Origin: Digitaria exilis
Taxonomy: Eukaryota > Streptophyta > Magnoliopsida > Poales > Poaceae
Length of the DNA stretch: 64,000 nucleotides
NCBI GenBank assembly: GCA_015342445.1
Contig: JACEFO010000521.1
Location: forward strand, 930,001 to 994,000
Direction of reading: 5' to 3'
Shown here piece by piece: positions 1-11,465 of the stretch (positions are counted from its first letter, which is position 1; every line of letters begins with the position of its first letter). The notes beneath the pieces are model-generated. The model was not told the origin of the DNA and searched no databases. It saw only the letters and a list, made by a program, of their open reading frames with translations. The position numbers were made by a program, and so were the translations under genes.

Positions 1-480
1 AGAATATTTGAGAAAGCACGGTAGAGAAGATATTTGCCATGGAAGAGTCTTGAACTATTTCTTCATGGCAAAGAAAGAAGAATATGAAATGTAGATATTT
101 AGGTAGCCATACTTTATGGTGAAGTGTGAAATATTCTAGAAGATAGATTTTTATATGGTAGGATAAGGATGAGAGAAATTTCTAGAGTTAGATATTTTGT
201 AGGGAAGAGTGTAGAAGATCGACACATAACATCACTACATGAGCCATGGTCTCCTATAAATAAGGGTGCCTTCCATCCCCTAATGTATGCTATGACATAG
301 AGTATCTCATATGAGTCATAGGTGAGTATATGGCAAGGTTCCCATCTAGTGTAGAGGTGTCATGGTAGGGTAGCCACATAAAGAGTGAATAGTCCTCTCA
401 TGTTGTATTAAGTTGAGTTGTGAATAGAAGTCTTGAGTTCTTTTGTAGAGAGTTGGTAGGTACTAGGGCACCGCTTCTCA
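1..480. other. No gene seen; possible LTR or promoter fragment
   Basis: No coding region is supported here. A TATAAATA at 255-262 is followed by a transcript-like leader, which resembles the promoter part of a plant LTR retrotransposon. Neither a paired LTR nor termini can be found because the window starts here. A host promoter is equally possible. Confidence 0.25.
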
Positions 481-1433
481 ACCGTAGCTGAGCAGGACAA
501 GCAAACAGGGATGCACAACAGTCCACCAGCTTGCAAAGCACATGCAACTTGCAAAGAAACCATCCACTAGATTAGCAATTCAGCATCGCTCTCCCCTTTT
601 AGATAGAAATGTGGTATACACAAGCATTTATCACCTATTTATGTAGAAAATTGCTATAAGATTAAATTCAACATCCTCACCAAAACATGTTCACAAACAA
701 TGAGAAATAGCTCACGAGTAGAAACAAAAGCATAAATGTATTCATACCATCTGCGCTGATGTGGCATAGAACAATAGCCGGATTGTGTGTGTCATACTAA
801 ATTAACATTAGAGGTTAAAAAAAGTACCAATAACAGCAATCTAAGTAAAACATTACTTCCAAGAAAAGGGCACTCTGAGAAAATGCAAGTTTCAGCCATT
901 ATGGTCAACATTAGTAGGAACATATGGCAAATATAAATGTTCAAAACCATTAATAAAGTATAATATGTTGTAGCACTCATGTGAATTCTATTGCAACCAC
1001 ATTACTAAATCAAAGAAAGGCTACAACTGCTTTGCATTACTTCAATTTAACAGTTAGTAGTAAGAGACATGTGAGACACCAATAAAACCAAACATATTAA
1101 CATCCCATAATTAGACAATTGGCACTCGGACAAGGAAATTACAAGGATATCTACCGGATCAAGTCTCCAAGGCTGGCTTCATTGGGATCACGGTGATCAA
1201 AATAGCAAGAAGAAATCTTACAGTTGAGGGTCATGAAAAAATGTTTTTTATTTGTTTCGCGATAGATCAAATTAATCGTTCTTTACTAACCTATGGGAGT
1301 AATCTTGTGAACAGACGAGGAGGGTGGAGGGGATGGAGAAATCTGCATCGCAATCCAATTGCAACCATTCCAGTTAATTCATCACCCATGGAATAGATCT
1401 AGGGATCAAATTGAGGAGTGGACTAAGAATTAC
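481..1433. other. No independent gene seen; probable intron of the exon at 1434-1581
   Basis: The stretch is AT-rich with only short chance reading frames. On the minus strand it follows a good splice donor (CGAG/GTAATT at 1434/1433). A short in-frame continuation with its own donor may lie near 1157-1180, but I could not confirm an acceptor. Confidence 0.3.
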
Positions 1434-1581
1434 CTCGGTGACCTATCAGGCCAACGAGCAAGGGGCCGACCCCGGCCGCAGCGGTGGCAGTGTGTGTAAC
1501 AGTACGAGTGGCCGTGGCGGCAGTAGTAGGAGCAATCGCATGGCGCAAGTCCGTCAGCTCCCTCCTACGCTGAGCAGCCAT
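1434..1581 (-). CDS. Candidate host-gene exon, function unknown
   Basis: On the minus strand an ATG at 1581-1579 opens a 49-codon reading frame beginning MAAQRRRELTD. It is rich in Ala and Thr and ends at a consensus splice donor at 1434/1433. GC content is much higher than in the flanks, as expected for a grass coding exon. A CTGCAG acceptor-like site lies just upstream (about 1590), so this may be an internal exon, with the ATG not the true start. I do not recognise the protein. About 30 bases upstream lies the 3' end of the nested LINE insertion; the original upstream sequence now lies at 28571 and beyond. Confidence 0.4.
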
Positions 1582-1610
1582 GGTTGACTCCTGCAGATGA
1601 GTGAGTTATA

Positions 1611-1626
1611 GTTATAGGTTCAGTTT
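1611..1626. repeat. Target-site duplication of LINE-A, left copy
   Basis: The 16-base sequence GTTATAGGTTCAGTTT occurs here, next to the LINE-A 3' tail, and again at 28555-28570, next to its truncated 5' end. The two exact copies 27 kb apart mark the outer limits of the whole nest. Confidence 0.9.
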
Positions 1627-2587
1627 TTCTTAGAGTTATAGGGCAAAGCCCCAGTCTTATTTAAACCAAGCAGACTGTTACGGTTTACAACACATTTTTA
1701 TCTCAATGAAGAAAAAACCAAAAGACGGGAACCTAGCAGCATGAACATGTCTTAGCAAATAACAGCATTACAGACTCCTATGGAGGGCCAGCAGCGGTAG
1801 CTGATGTGCAAGCACTTGTCCTTCCCATCCTTCGTCATGCTTCCGGACGAACGCGAACAGCTCATGCTTGAATGTGTCCTCTAGGCTTCCAGCCTTCCAA
1901 GTTGCATCGCTAGGGACATCAACTTGCTTAGCTTTAGCTCGAGCTCTTGTAGTTTCTCCACTAGGCATAGCAACTTCTAGCTGGCTATCATTCCAGCCAT
2001 TCTTCTCATCATAGATGTGTGTGATGATCTCACCAAAGTCCTTTAAAATTCCTTTACTACTAAGCCACATTTTCCCTATAGATTCAAAATCATTGCCACA
2101 ATGTTTTTCTATAGTCGTAGAAACAAAGCTCCACATTTGCTTAGCCACGACACACTCAAAGAAAAGATGAACTAATTATTCCTCTTCTGAGCAGAAGAGG
2201 CAACTGCCATCCTCCACTGTTTTCCTTTTCCTCACATTATCTCTGGTTAGAGACTTATTTTTGGTCAGAAGCCATAAAAAGAAATGAACTCTAGGTGGGA
2301 TTTTAATGCTCCAGGTTGCTGGTAGGCAGACTGGGATCACACCTCTATTGTTGATAATCTTATACAACGATTGGGAGGAGTACTCCCCTTTGGAGTTGAA
2401 GGTCCATATCATGATATCTTGTTCATTGGAGAACTCAATGGTCAAAGCCAATTGAACTATCTCCTCCAATTTCCAATATAAGTTCGCGTTGACTATTCTT
2501 GTAAAGGTGCATTTCAAGGTGCGCCCATCCCACGGGTCATGAATTGTAATGTTTCTCTCATAGTTATTTCTCATTAACTATGACATA
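1627..2587 (-). mobile_element. LINE-A, 3' portion (zf-RVT domain and 3' UTR)
   Basis: Minus-strand L1-type non-LTR retrotransposon. The frame at 2574-2176 encodes the zinc-binding domain found after reverse transcriptase in plant LINEs: WSIKIPPRVHFFLWLL, then CLFC near its end. The next frame (2148-1768) continues after a stop. The 3' UTR contains the GGGGCTTTGCCC motif typical of plant LINE tails and ends in a short A-rich tail against the target duplication at 1626. Both frames are interrupted, so the copy is dead. The 5' part of the same insertion is at 23723-28554; LINE-B separates the halves. Confidence 0.85.
2022..2587. repeat. Left copy of a ~570-bp direct duplication of LINE-A sequence
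   Basis: This segment of LINE-A recurs at 23723-24297 in the same orientation at about 95% identity by eye. The two copies directly flank the plus-strand LINE-B segment. The left copy is contiguous with the LINE-A 3' tail and the right copy with the LINE-A 5' part, which is the geometry of a very long target-site duplication. Confidence 0.85.
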
Positions 2588-4189
2588 TATAGTCTACGGA
2601 GAGTTGGTTAGCGTCTTTCACGGAGAGGCTAAGATGGTGATTTGAGGCGGCGGCGTGGCGATCTTGCTTGTGACGCTGGTCTCCGGCGGATCTAACGTTA
2701 GGCTGTCTCTCGAAGGTGGCGTGAGCGTGGCTTTGATGTGTTCGTGGAATGCATGGTTCAGCTCACGTGGTCGTGAGTGTGCTAGGCCACAGCGGCGACG
2801 TGGCTAAGTTCTGACCTAGGCTTGGTCATGGATGTGTGAGTTCTTGTCGGCGTCGAGGCATTCTCGATGAGAACTAGGGGCGAAGGGCGTGTGAAGGGTC
2901 TCCTACCGATGTACGGGGAGGAGGGTGTCAGGGGTTTTTATCCTGCTAACCTATGGCTACGTAAATCCATCTTGGGTTTGGCAGGAGTGGTTTTGTGTGT
3001 CACCGATCTTTGATGCGGTGGAGGGAACCGTGTTGGGATCAATCTTGTTGGCAGTTTAGTTGGGATTCTGCGGGAGATAGTTTGATTGCTTATAGCTGAG
3101 TGATCTGAGGAAGTCCATAATCTATAAAGGCTGAACTCTGCGTAGGTTTTGCCTTTCGGCCTTTTGCGTTTCTTCCGTGACTGTCGTCGGACCTAGGGTT
3201 TTGGCTCCTCGTTCGCTGGTGGGGGTGATACGGGATCTCCGGTGAGGAGGTTCCCACTTGAAGCCGTGTTCATCGCACCACACCCAGGTCTGGTCTACTG
3301 CGCCATGGAGAACACAGGACTACATGAGAAATTGAGGTATGCACGAGGTGAGAAGGAATCGATCCAGCCATAGGAGACCATGTTGCCAGATGGTGATCCG
3401 GAAATCTTGGGAGAGATTAATAGAGTGAAAGCAGTGGCTGCTGAGGCTAGGGCGTTGGAGCATCTAGGGGTTGAACAACCCAGAGAGGCGGCTCGTGCTT
3501 GTCGGTGAGCCTCCAGTCGAGCAGTACGCGGGGGATGAGGAAGTGGAAGATGAGTATGTGTTTGAGGAGCATGAGATGACGGCGCAGGCACTAGCAAAGT
3601 GGATGGCAATTGCCCGCTTCTACTTAGGTCAGGAGTTCAAAACCTGGGTCCTGTCTAATGAACTGAGTAAGGCATGGGGGGAATCATTGGAAGTGCCAGT
3701 GAGGGAACTATGTGATAATCGCTTTCTAGTGGATTTTGACTCAGAATGGTTGTGGAAGAAGGCTGTCTTTCGATGTCCCTGGACATTCAGAGGTGATGCG
3801 GTTATTTTTGTTCCCTATGATGGTTTTAAAAGGTTCTCTTAAGTTGTGATAGAGTCGATAGCCCAGTGGATACGTATCTATTGTATACCAGTTGCTTTGA
3901 TGCTTGATGGTTTTGTGAGGGCCTTAGGGGGGAAATTGGTAAGGTACTGGAGATCGGTGAGGCAAGGATGGATTATAAGCGGGTTAAGGTGGATTTCGTG
4001 TTGGCTAAAGCAATTATGCCGACTGTTCGGATGAATGTTCAAGGTCGAGATATGATGGAGTTTGAGGTGCGCTATGAAAATATCCCGTACTTTTGCTTTG
4101 ATTGCGGGCGTATTGGGCATGAGGAGCGAGAGTGTCCTGAGGAGGTGGAAGTAGGAGGAGGTGTCAAATTTGGTACAGCCCTACGCTGC
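2588..4189 (+). mobile_element. LINE-B, 5' UTR and ORF1 part
   Basis: Plus-strand LINE in two pieces (the other is 20561-23722), split by the Gypsy element. Bases 2588 to about 3300 are a GC-rich leader with no conserved frame, plausibly the LINE 5' UTR and internal promoter. ORF1 follows, in decayed form. Joining the pieces across the Gypsy insertion and removing one GCTGC copy gives a continuous protein-level match just after the CCHC knuckle. Confidence 0.8.
3305..4189 (+). pseudogene. LINE-B ORF1, DUF4283 plus CCHC zinc knuckle, broken
   Basis: ORF1 of plant L1 elements encodes an RNA-binding, gag-like protein. An ATG at 3305 starts a frame that stops early. The DUF4283-like part (FLVDFDSEWLWKKAVF...CPWTF) lies in 3471-3842 and ends at a TAA. 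The continuation (IRIYCIPVALMLDGFVRALGGK) and the knuckle CFDCGRIGHEERECP (C-X2-C-X4-H-X4-C) are in other frames up to 4189. At least one frameshift and two stops separate the parts. The Gypsy element cuts the frame at 4189. Confidence 0.8.
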
Positions 4190-5231
4190 TGTCGGGTACC
4201 TGTAAAAGGGGTACCCTAACTTAGGCCCAGAACTACTCGGTAACAAGACCCACAAACGGAGTTGGCCTGGCTCCGTAGCCCAGAAAAGGCCCATCACGAC
4301 AAACTCCGCCACGGCGCTCGTCCCGCTTGAAGACCCTTGAGCGGGGAAGTCCGTGACGATCGAGCCTAGCCCAGCTCGAGGGAGACGATCACCCTCGAGC
4401 TGGCGTTTTCCATCACGTTCGAGGCTCGGCAAGCTCGAGCTTGCGGGCCAAGCTCGAGCCTGCCACATCGGGAACAATGCCCGAGACTCTACGACCATCA
4501 TCACAGATCATAAATGACTCCTCTGCGGTCAAAAAGTAGGACGCGCTGCACCATGCCACCGCCCACGCTGCGGAGAAGACATCGGTCAAATCCATCTGGC
4601 GCGGTGGATTCTGATCTGACACTACACAGGCCGGTCCTGGCAGTGATACTGTGCCAACCACTCCTTTGACTTCGCTCGCTATCCTCAAAGGCAACCCTCG
4701 AAGAGAGCCACGGAGGGTCGACCCAGACGCCGTGCTCAAGTCGCTACCCTCGAAGTCTCAAGTTGTCACGAGAAGAACATCACGTCAAGTCGTCAACCAC
4801 TGCCATGTCGTCAGCCAGAGTTGGAAGGCGCGATTCCCGCTCACATCGTGCGCGGCATGGGCAGCACAGTGCACTTAGCACGCCAGCACCACGAACACAT
4901 GTACTCTCACGCCCTCCCCCTTATGCCTATAAACGGGGAAGGGAAGCCCGTGCAAAGGCGGGTCTCAGCAGGTTGACACCACAAAACACACACAAACGCA
5001 CTTAGCCACCAAAAAGCTCAGGGACTTAGGAGTTCGTCTCCTTCTCCCACCTTGCTTGTAACCCCCTACTACGAGCAACACGAAACCGGTGCTCCGCACC
5101 ACTGCTGGATGTACGGCCCCGTGGCTGGAACCAGGATAAAAACTCCCGTCTCTCCACCCGCCATCAGGGCAACGAGTGGTTAGCACCGCAATCACTTGTT
5201 TGTGCCGGTGTGACCAAATCAGGCACCGACA
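4190..5231 (+). repeat. 5' LTR of the Tat Gypsy element (1042 bp)
   Basis: Begins TGTCGGGTACC and ends GGCACCGACA, matching 19467-20555. TATAAA at 4928-4933 is the probable promoter. The LTR holds GC-rich inverted motifs of the form CAAGCTCGAGCTTG. It has about 15 bp near its start (GTAAAAGGGGTACC type) that the 3' LTR lacks, and only one copy of a ~57-bp unit that the 3' LTR has twice. Confidence 0.92.
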
Positions 5232-5233
5232 GT

Positions 5234-5249
5234 TGGCGCGCTAGGTAGG
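5234..5249 (+). other. Primer-binding site of the Gypsy element
   Basis: TGGCGCGCTAGGTAGG lies two bases after the 5' LTR. It starts with TGG, complementary to a tRNA 3' CCA end, at the expected place. I did not assign the tRNA. Confidence 0.7.
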
Positions 5250-5278
5250 TGGCCAGCGCTGCGTGACTCTCGTTCCTG

Positions 5279-7644
5279 ATGGCGAGCTTTAACCGAGGAC
5301 GGCCCCCGCTGGGCGAGAGCAATCTGCTCCCAGTGGGGCAGGAGATCTGGTTCGGGAGCTTGCGATTCCAGGCATGTGGTGATGATTACCACCTGCGCAT
5401 CCTCCGGGAGGAACCAAGCAACCAACTGGAGCCTCCTCAACTGCCACTGGCAGCACCGCGACGACGGAGTCATCCCGGACCTCGCGCACGACGAGCGCGA
5501 GCTGCGAGGCGCGCCGCCGACGCCAGCATCGCTCCTCGCGCGAGGGAAGGGGAGATCCTGCGATCAGGGTCATGGGAAAGGGCTGCTCCTTTCCTCCCGG
5601 AGCCCATTTCTGCACCACGTGGTACGACAGCACGTCCCTATCCCTACGGGCTACGCAGCCCCACGGCTACGTATGCCTCGCTCCTCCGCACCGCCATGGG
5701 TGCGTATGGTGGCCAACCAGGCTATCTTCCGCCCTCGGAGCGCAGCCCCGCCGCCCTGACGCCCGACGATTCCCACACCGAGTCAAAAGATGAATGTGCC
5801 TTTGGGCATGAGCACCCCGGTTGGGACTACTTTGGTCTCCGCGATCCAGAGGCCTTTTCGGCCTTCCAAACAGCGGTGGATTATTGCTTCGGCTATTCCG
5901 ATGATGAGTATGATCCGACCAGGGAGTGTTTCGTCATCAGCGATCGGCGGGTCAGCGAAGGGTCGACGTCAGGCAACGATGGCGAAGATGACGACCAGGG
6001 AGGCAACGACGGTGCAGATCCGGTAGGCGCACAACCGCCAGATCTGTCGGACCACTTACCTTTCGAGGATGAGCGACATCCACGCTGCCAGCCACGAGTT
6101 GCTCACCTCCGCGACTCTGGAGACGGCGACGTCTCACCACCGGCGCGCTCCAACCACGAGCCGCCCAAACAAGGCCACGAACGTGGCACGGACGCGCGGC
6201 GTGCAGGGCGGGTAGCTCAGGCCCGCATCCTCGCTGAGGGAAGAGATGACGACCTCGCTCCTAGGACGAGCCAAAAGCTCATCGTGGCGGCCGCGCTGCT
6301 CTGAGCCATGCCAGAGTCAGCTACCCCCGAGGGGCGGAAGCTGCATCTCGAGGCTCAAAAGCTGGTCGAGAACGCCGCACGACAGCAGGCCGAGAGCTCA
6401 GCCTCTCGCCTTCGGCGCCCCTCGGCCTCGAAGAACGAACGAAGGGGGGAGTCATCGGTACGTTCACCCCGGCCTAACGGCAGGGCACGAACACAGTCCC
6501 GAGGTGACTCCCACCGGGACATTGCGCATCGCCGCACCGAAGGACCACGCGCACCCGAGGTGGAGCCACTTCCCGCACGGGCGCCAACAAGGTCGCGCCT
6601 CCGGGACACCCGAGGCACGATGGACGATGGCAACGCCCGCAATACGCTGAACCAGATGAGGCAGCAAGAGGGAACCTGGACCCGCCAACGCGGGCGCACC
6701 GACGTTGGATGGAACCGGGATCCGGTCCCTGAACCGGCGGGAACGCGCGTGTTTAGTCATAACATCCGCACCGCTCCGATTCCCCCTCGCTTCCAACGGC
6801 CTACTACCATCACCAAATACTCTGCGAAACGGACCCTAGGGTATGGTTGAACGATTACCGACTAGCGTGCCAGCTCGGTGGCGCTACAGATTACAACATG
6901 ATCATCCGCAATCTGCCACTCCACCTGGCAGATTCCGCGCGGACATGGCTCTAGCATCTGTCCCCCAATCGGATCCACGACTGGAACGACCTGGTTGAGA
7001 CCTTCATGGGGAACTTCCAGGGCACCTACGTGCGCCCCGGAAACACATGGGACCTTCGAAGGTGCAAACAAAAGCCCGGCGAATCCTTGAGGGATTTCAT
7101 CCGGTGCTTCTCCAAGCGCTGCACCGAGCTTCCCAACATTATCGATCATCAGATCATCCATTCCTTCCTCGAGAGCACCACATGCTACAGCTTAGGGTGC
7201 AAGCTGGGGAGGAGCCCGCCCCCCAACGCAAACCGGCTATTTGAGGTCGCCTCGAAGTACGCCTCGGGGGAGGAGGCGGCCAATGCCATCTTTAATGGTA
7301 AGAAGGGAAAGCGTCCCGAGGAAACACCCGCAGAGGACGACAAGACGAAGGGCCCCTCGAAGAAATGGAAGCACGGCAAAAAGGGAAAAAAGCTCCGGGC
7401 ACCCCGCGAAACGGGCGACGTCGAAGACGAGGCTCTCGCAGTCGACCCTAACCACAAGGGGCCTCGAGGTCCCCCGCGAGGTGGGGGCATCTTCGACGAC
7501 CTCCTCAAAAAGCCATGCCCGTACCACAGGACCGCAGTCGCTCACACTCTCGAACAGTATGAGATACTGCGGAAGTTTTACAACCGCATCCCTCGAAAGG
7601 ACGGCGGACAGCTCAAGGATGGCAGCGGCAAGGACGACGACTGA
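5279..7644 (+). pseudogene. Gypsy gag, broken by stops and a frameshift
   Basis: The first frame (from ATG 5279) is low-complexity and Arg/Pro-rich; it runs into a TGA at 6302-6304 and continues in the same frame to 6850. The conserved gag core (retrotransposon gag family) then resumes one base out of frame near 6830: VWLNDYRLACQLGG, NLPLHLADSARTWL, NFQGTYVRPGNTWDL, ESLRDFIRCFSKR. A TAG at 6952-6954 interrupts this core. A basic Lys-rich tail follows to a TGA at 7642-7644; pol continues in the same frame beyond it, so gag and pol were one polyprotein. Confidence 0.85.
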
Positions 7645-10600
7645 TACCCCGAGGTCGAACACGTATTCTTCATTTTAGGAGGCCCCACAGCCAACCTAAA
7701 ACCTCGACAGAGGAGGAGGGAACGTAGGGAGGTTCTGCTGGCCCGACCAGCGACTCCTTCGTACCTCGACTGGTCTTCAGAGACCATCTCGTTCGGTCGA
7801 GAGGATCATCCCGACCATATCCCGAACCCCGGACAGTATCCCCTCGTCGTCGACCCCGTCATCGGCAACATGCGCTTCTCAAAAGTGCTCATGGATGGGG
7901 GCAGCAGCCTCAACATCATATATGCTCCAACTTTGGAGCTCATGGGAATCAGCACCACTGAGCTGCGCCCCAACAAGTCCTCCTTCCATGGAGTTGCGCT
8001 CGGAAAACGCGTCCAATCTCTCGGGCAGATCGACCTGCCCGTCTGCTTCGGAACCCCGGCGAACTTCCGCAAGGAAGTGCTCACCTTCGAGGTAGTGGGC
8101 TTCAAGCGAGCCTACCACACCATCTTGGGAAGACCATGCTACGCCAAGTTCATGGCCATCCCCAACTACACCTACCTCAAGCTGAAGATGCCGGGGCCTC
8201 ACGGAGTCATTACGGTCGGCCCAACGGTCGAACACGCCTATGAGTGCGACGTTGAGAGCATCGAGCTCGCGGAGGCTCTTGCCCTCGATGAGTCCCTCGT
8301 AGCAGACCTGGAGGCGATCGTCAACACTTCCCCTGACGCCAACAAGCGGCAACCTAGGAGCTTTGCGCCCGCCAAGGACACCAGGACTGTCCCCCTCAAC
8401 CCCGACAGCCACGACGGCAGGGTGCTGAGGATCAGTTCTTCCCTCAGTGACAAATAGGAAGTGGTGCTCGTCGACTGTCTCCGCGCCTACGCTGACATCT
8501 TCGCGCGGAGCCCCTCTAACATGCCGGGCATTCCGAGAGAGGTCGCCGAGCACTCTTGATATCCACCCCCACTCCAAGACGGTCAAACAGCGCCTCCGCC
8601 GCTTCGACGAAGTGAAACGGCGAGCGATCAGCGAAGAGGTACGCAAGCTTCTGGAGGCCGAGTTCATCAAGGAAGTCTTTTATCCCGAGTGGCTAGCTAA
8701 TCCTGTACTAGTAAGGAAGAAAAACGGGAAGTGGAGAATGTGTGTAGACTACACCAGTTTGAATAAGGCATGCCCGAAAGTCCCATTTCCTTTACCACGT
8801 ATAGACCAGATTGTAGACTCCACGGCGTGATGTGAGCTTCTATGTTTCCTTGATGCGTACTCCGGTTACCATCAGATTAAGATGAAGGAGTCCGACCAAC
8901 TCGCGACTTTCTTTATCACTCCTTTTGGCATGTACTGCTACGTTACGATGCCCTTCGGCCTTCGAAACGCCGGGGCCACGTATCAACGTTGTATGCTCCA
9001 CGTCTTCGGGGATCATATAGGTCGTATCGTAGAGGCATATGTCGATGATATCGTCGAAAAAACTAGGAAGGCGGACGACCTGGTGCGCGACCTCGAGGTT
9101 GTGTTTGGCCGCCTCAGGGCGCACGGAGTAAAACTCAACCCCGAAAAGTGCGTCTTCGGAGTGCCTCGAGGTATGCTCTTGGGGTTCATCGTCTCCGAAC
9201 GAGGCATCGAGCCCAAGCCCGAAAAGGTCACGGCCATCCAGCAGATGGAACCGATCCGCGACCTAAAGGGCGTACAGAGGGTAATGGGATGCCTGGCATC
9301 CCTAAGCCGCTTCATCTCTCGTCTCGGGGAGAAGGGGCTACCCCTGTATCGACTTTTGAGGAAATCAGAGCACTTCACCTGGACCGCGGAGGCCCAGGAA
9401 GCTCTCGATCGACTCAAAATGGCGTTAACAAACACGCCGATCCTTACCTCACTGAAAGAAAGAGGGCGAACCTCTCCTCCTCTACGTCGCAGCGACCACT
9501 CAAGTCGTCAGCGCGGTCATAGTGGCGGAAAGAGCCAAGGAAGGACACTCCCTGCCGGTCCAGCGACCGGTATACTACATCAGCGAAGTTCCGACCGAGA
9601 CTAAGACGAGGTATCCCCACGTCCAGAAGCTGATCTACGCCATTGTGCTGGCTCGACGAAAACTGCGGCACTACTTCGAGGCTCACCCCGTGACCGTCGT
9701 GTCGTCCTTCCCACTGGGCGAAATCATCCAGAACCGCGAGGTCTCCGGGCGAATCTCGAAATGGTCGACGGAGCTAATGGGGGAGACCCTCACTTATGCG
9801 CCAAGGAAAGCCATGAAGTCCCAGATCTTGGCGGACTTCGTAGCCGAATGGACCGACACCCAGCTCCCTCCCTCGAAGTCCAGCCTCGACTGCTGGGAAA
9901 TGTACTTCGATGGGTCGGTGATGAAGACCGGCGCAGGCGCCGGCCTGCTCTTCATTTCACCCCACGGGGAGCACCTTCGGTACACCGTACGACTCAACTG
10001 GCCCGCGTCCAACAATATGGCGGAGTATGAAGCGCTCCTTGCCGGCTTGAAAATCGCGCTCGAGCTCGACATTAAGCGCCTCGATATCCGTGGCGACTCG
10101 CAATTGGTCGTCAACCAGGTGATGAAGGAATCAAGCTGCCACGACGAAAAGATGGCGGCCTACTGCCAGGCGGTATGCGACCTCGAGGACAAGTTCGATG
10201 GCCTCGAGCTTCATCACATCGCGCGAAGATATAATGAGGAGGCCGACGAATTGGCAAAAATCGCGTCAGGACGAGCCACCATCCCCCTGAACGTATTCGC
10301 TAAGGACTTCGACAAGCCCTCGATTGCCATCACCCTCTCGGCCAGAACCTCGACCGCAGTCGACCCTCAAGGGGCCGCCCCCGGTCCCACGAGCACGGAG
10401 CTCCTGGCGGATGAGGATGACCCCATGGGGTACAAGGCTTGCTCGGGAGAAGAGGACCAAGCATAGGCGATGGAAATCGGCAAAGTCCCAACACCTCGAG
10501 ATTGGCTGAGTCTATAACTGGACTGGCTCGATCGAATGGAGGCAAGGCGCGTCGCGAGGAAGGCTAAGCGGTTCCTCATCATCGAAGGAGAACTATACAG

Positions 10601-11465
10601 ACAGGGAATCTCGGGGTTCTTGCAGCGCTGCATCCCGATACCCGAGGGAAAGGAGCTCATCCTCGACATCCACACGGGCGTGTGCGGACATCACGCTGCC
10701 TCACGCACGCTCGTAGGCAACGCCTTTCGACAAGGCTTCTACTGGCCCACCGCCGTGGCTGACGCTACGGAGGTGGTACGAACCTGCGAAGGGTGCCAGT
10801 TCTACGCACGCAAGACGCACCTTCCTGCCCAGGCGCTTCAAACCATCCCCATCACATGGCCGTTCACCGTATGGGGCCTCGACCTTGTCGGGCCAATGGC
10901 GAAAGCGCCCGGGGGCTTCACGCACATATGGTGTGGTCGACAAATTATCCAAATAGATCGAAGCTCGACCCATCAATAGAATCAAGTCTGAGCAGGCGGT
11001 GCTCTTCTTCACCGACATAATCCCTCGGTTTGGGGTTCCAAACTCCATCATCACCGACAACGGCACCCAGTTTACAGGGAAGAAATCCTTAGAATTCTGC
11101 GACAACTTCCACATCCGAGTGGATTGGTCGGCGGTAGCCCACCCACAAACAAACGGTCAAGTAGAACGTGCCAATGGCATGATTCTGTAAGTCTTGAAGC
11201 CTAGAATTCACAACAAGCTGAAGAAGTTTGGGCACAAGTGGGTGCAAGAACTGCCATCGGTGATCTGGAGCCTAAGAACGACCACGAGCAGAGCAACAGG
11301 GTTCTCCCCGTACTTCCTCATCTATGGGGCGGAGGCCATCCTCCCCACGGATCTGGAGTACGGATCCCCTAGGCTCCGAGCGTACCAAGAACAGCAAAAC
11401 TTCCGGGCTCGAGAGGACTCGCTGGACCAAGTCGACGAAGCTCGGGACGTGGCCCTACTCCACTC
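7645..11465 (+). pseudogene. Gypsy pol: protease, RT, RNase H, integrase, degenerate and 3'-truncated
   Basis: In order: aspartic protease with MDGGSSLNI (about 7894-7920); reverse transcriptase from about 8640, with KWRMCVDYTSLNKACP, FLDAYSGYHQI and the catalytic YVDDI near 9040; RT-linked RNase H (YYISE...TRYPHVQKL); a second RNase H with YFDGS, NMAEYEALLAGL, GDSQLVVNQV and EEADELAKIA (about 9900-10260); integrase with an HHCC zinc site (HTG...GHH...CEGCQ), LDLVGPM, TDNGTQFTG and QTNGQVERAN (D,D,E). Stops lie at 8455, 8828, 10464 and 10515, one in the integrase linker near 10950, and one at 11188. Frameshifts are near 8550, 9450 and 10925. The integrase C-terminus is lost at about 11465, where the sequence jumps into the antisense gene. 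Confidence 0.88.
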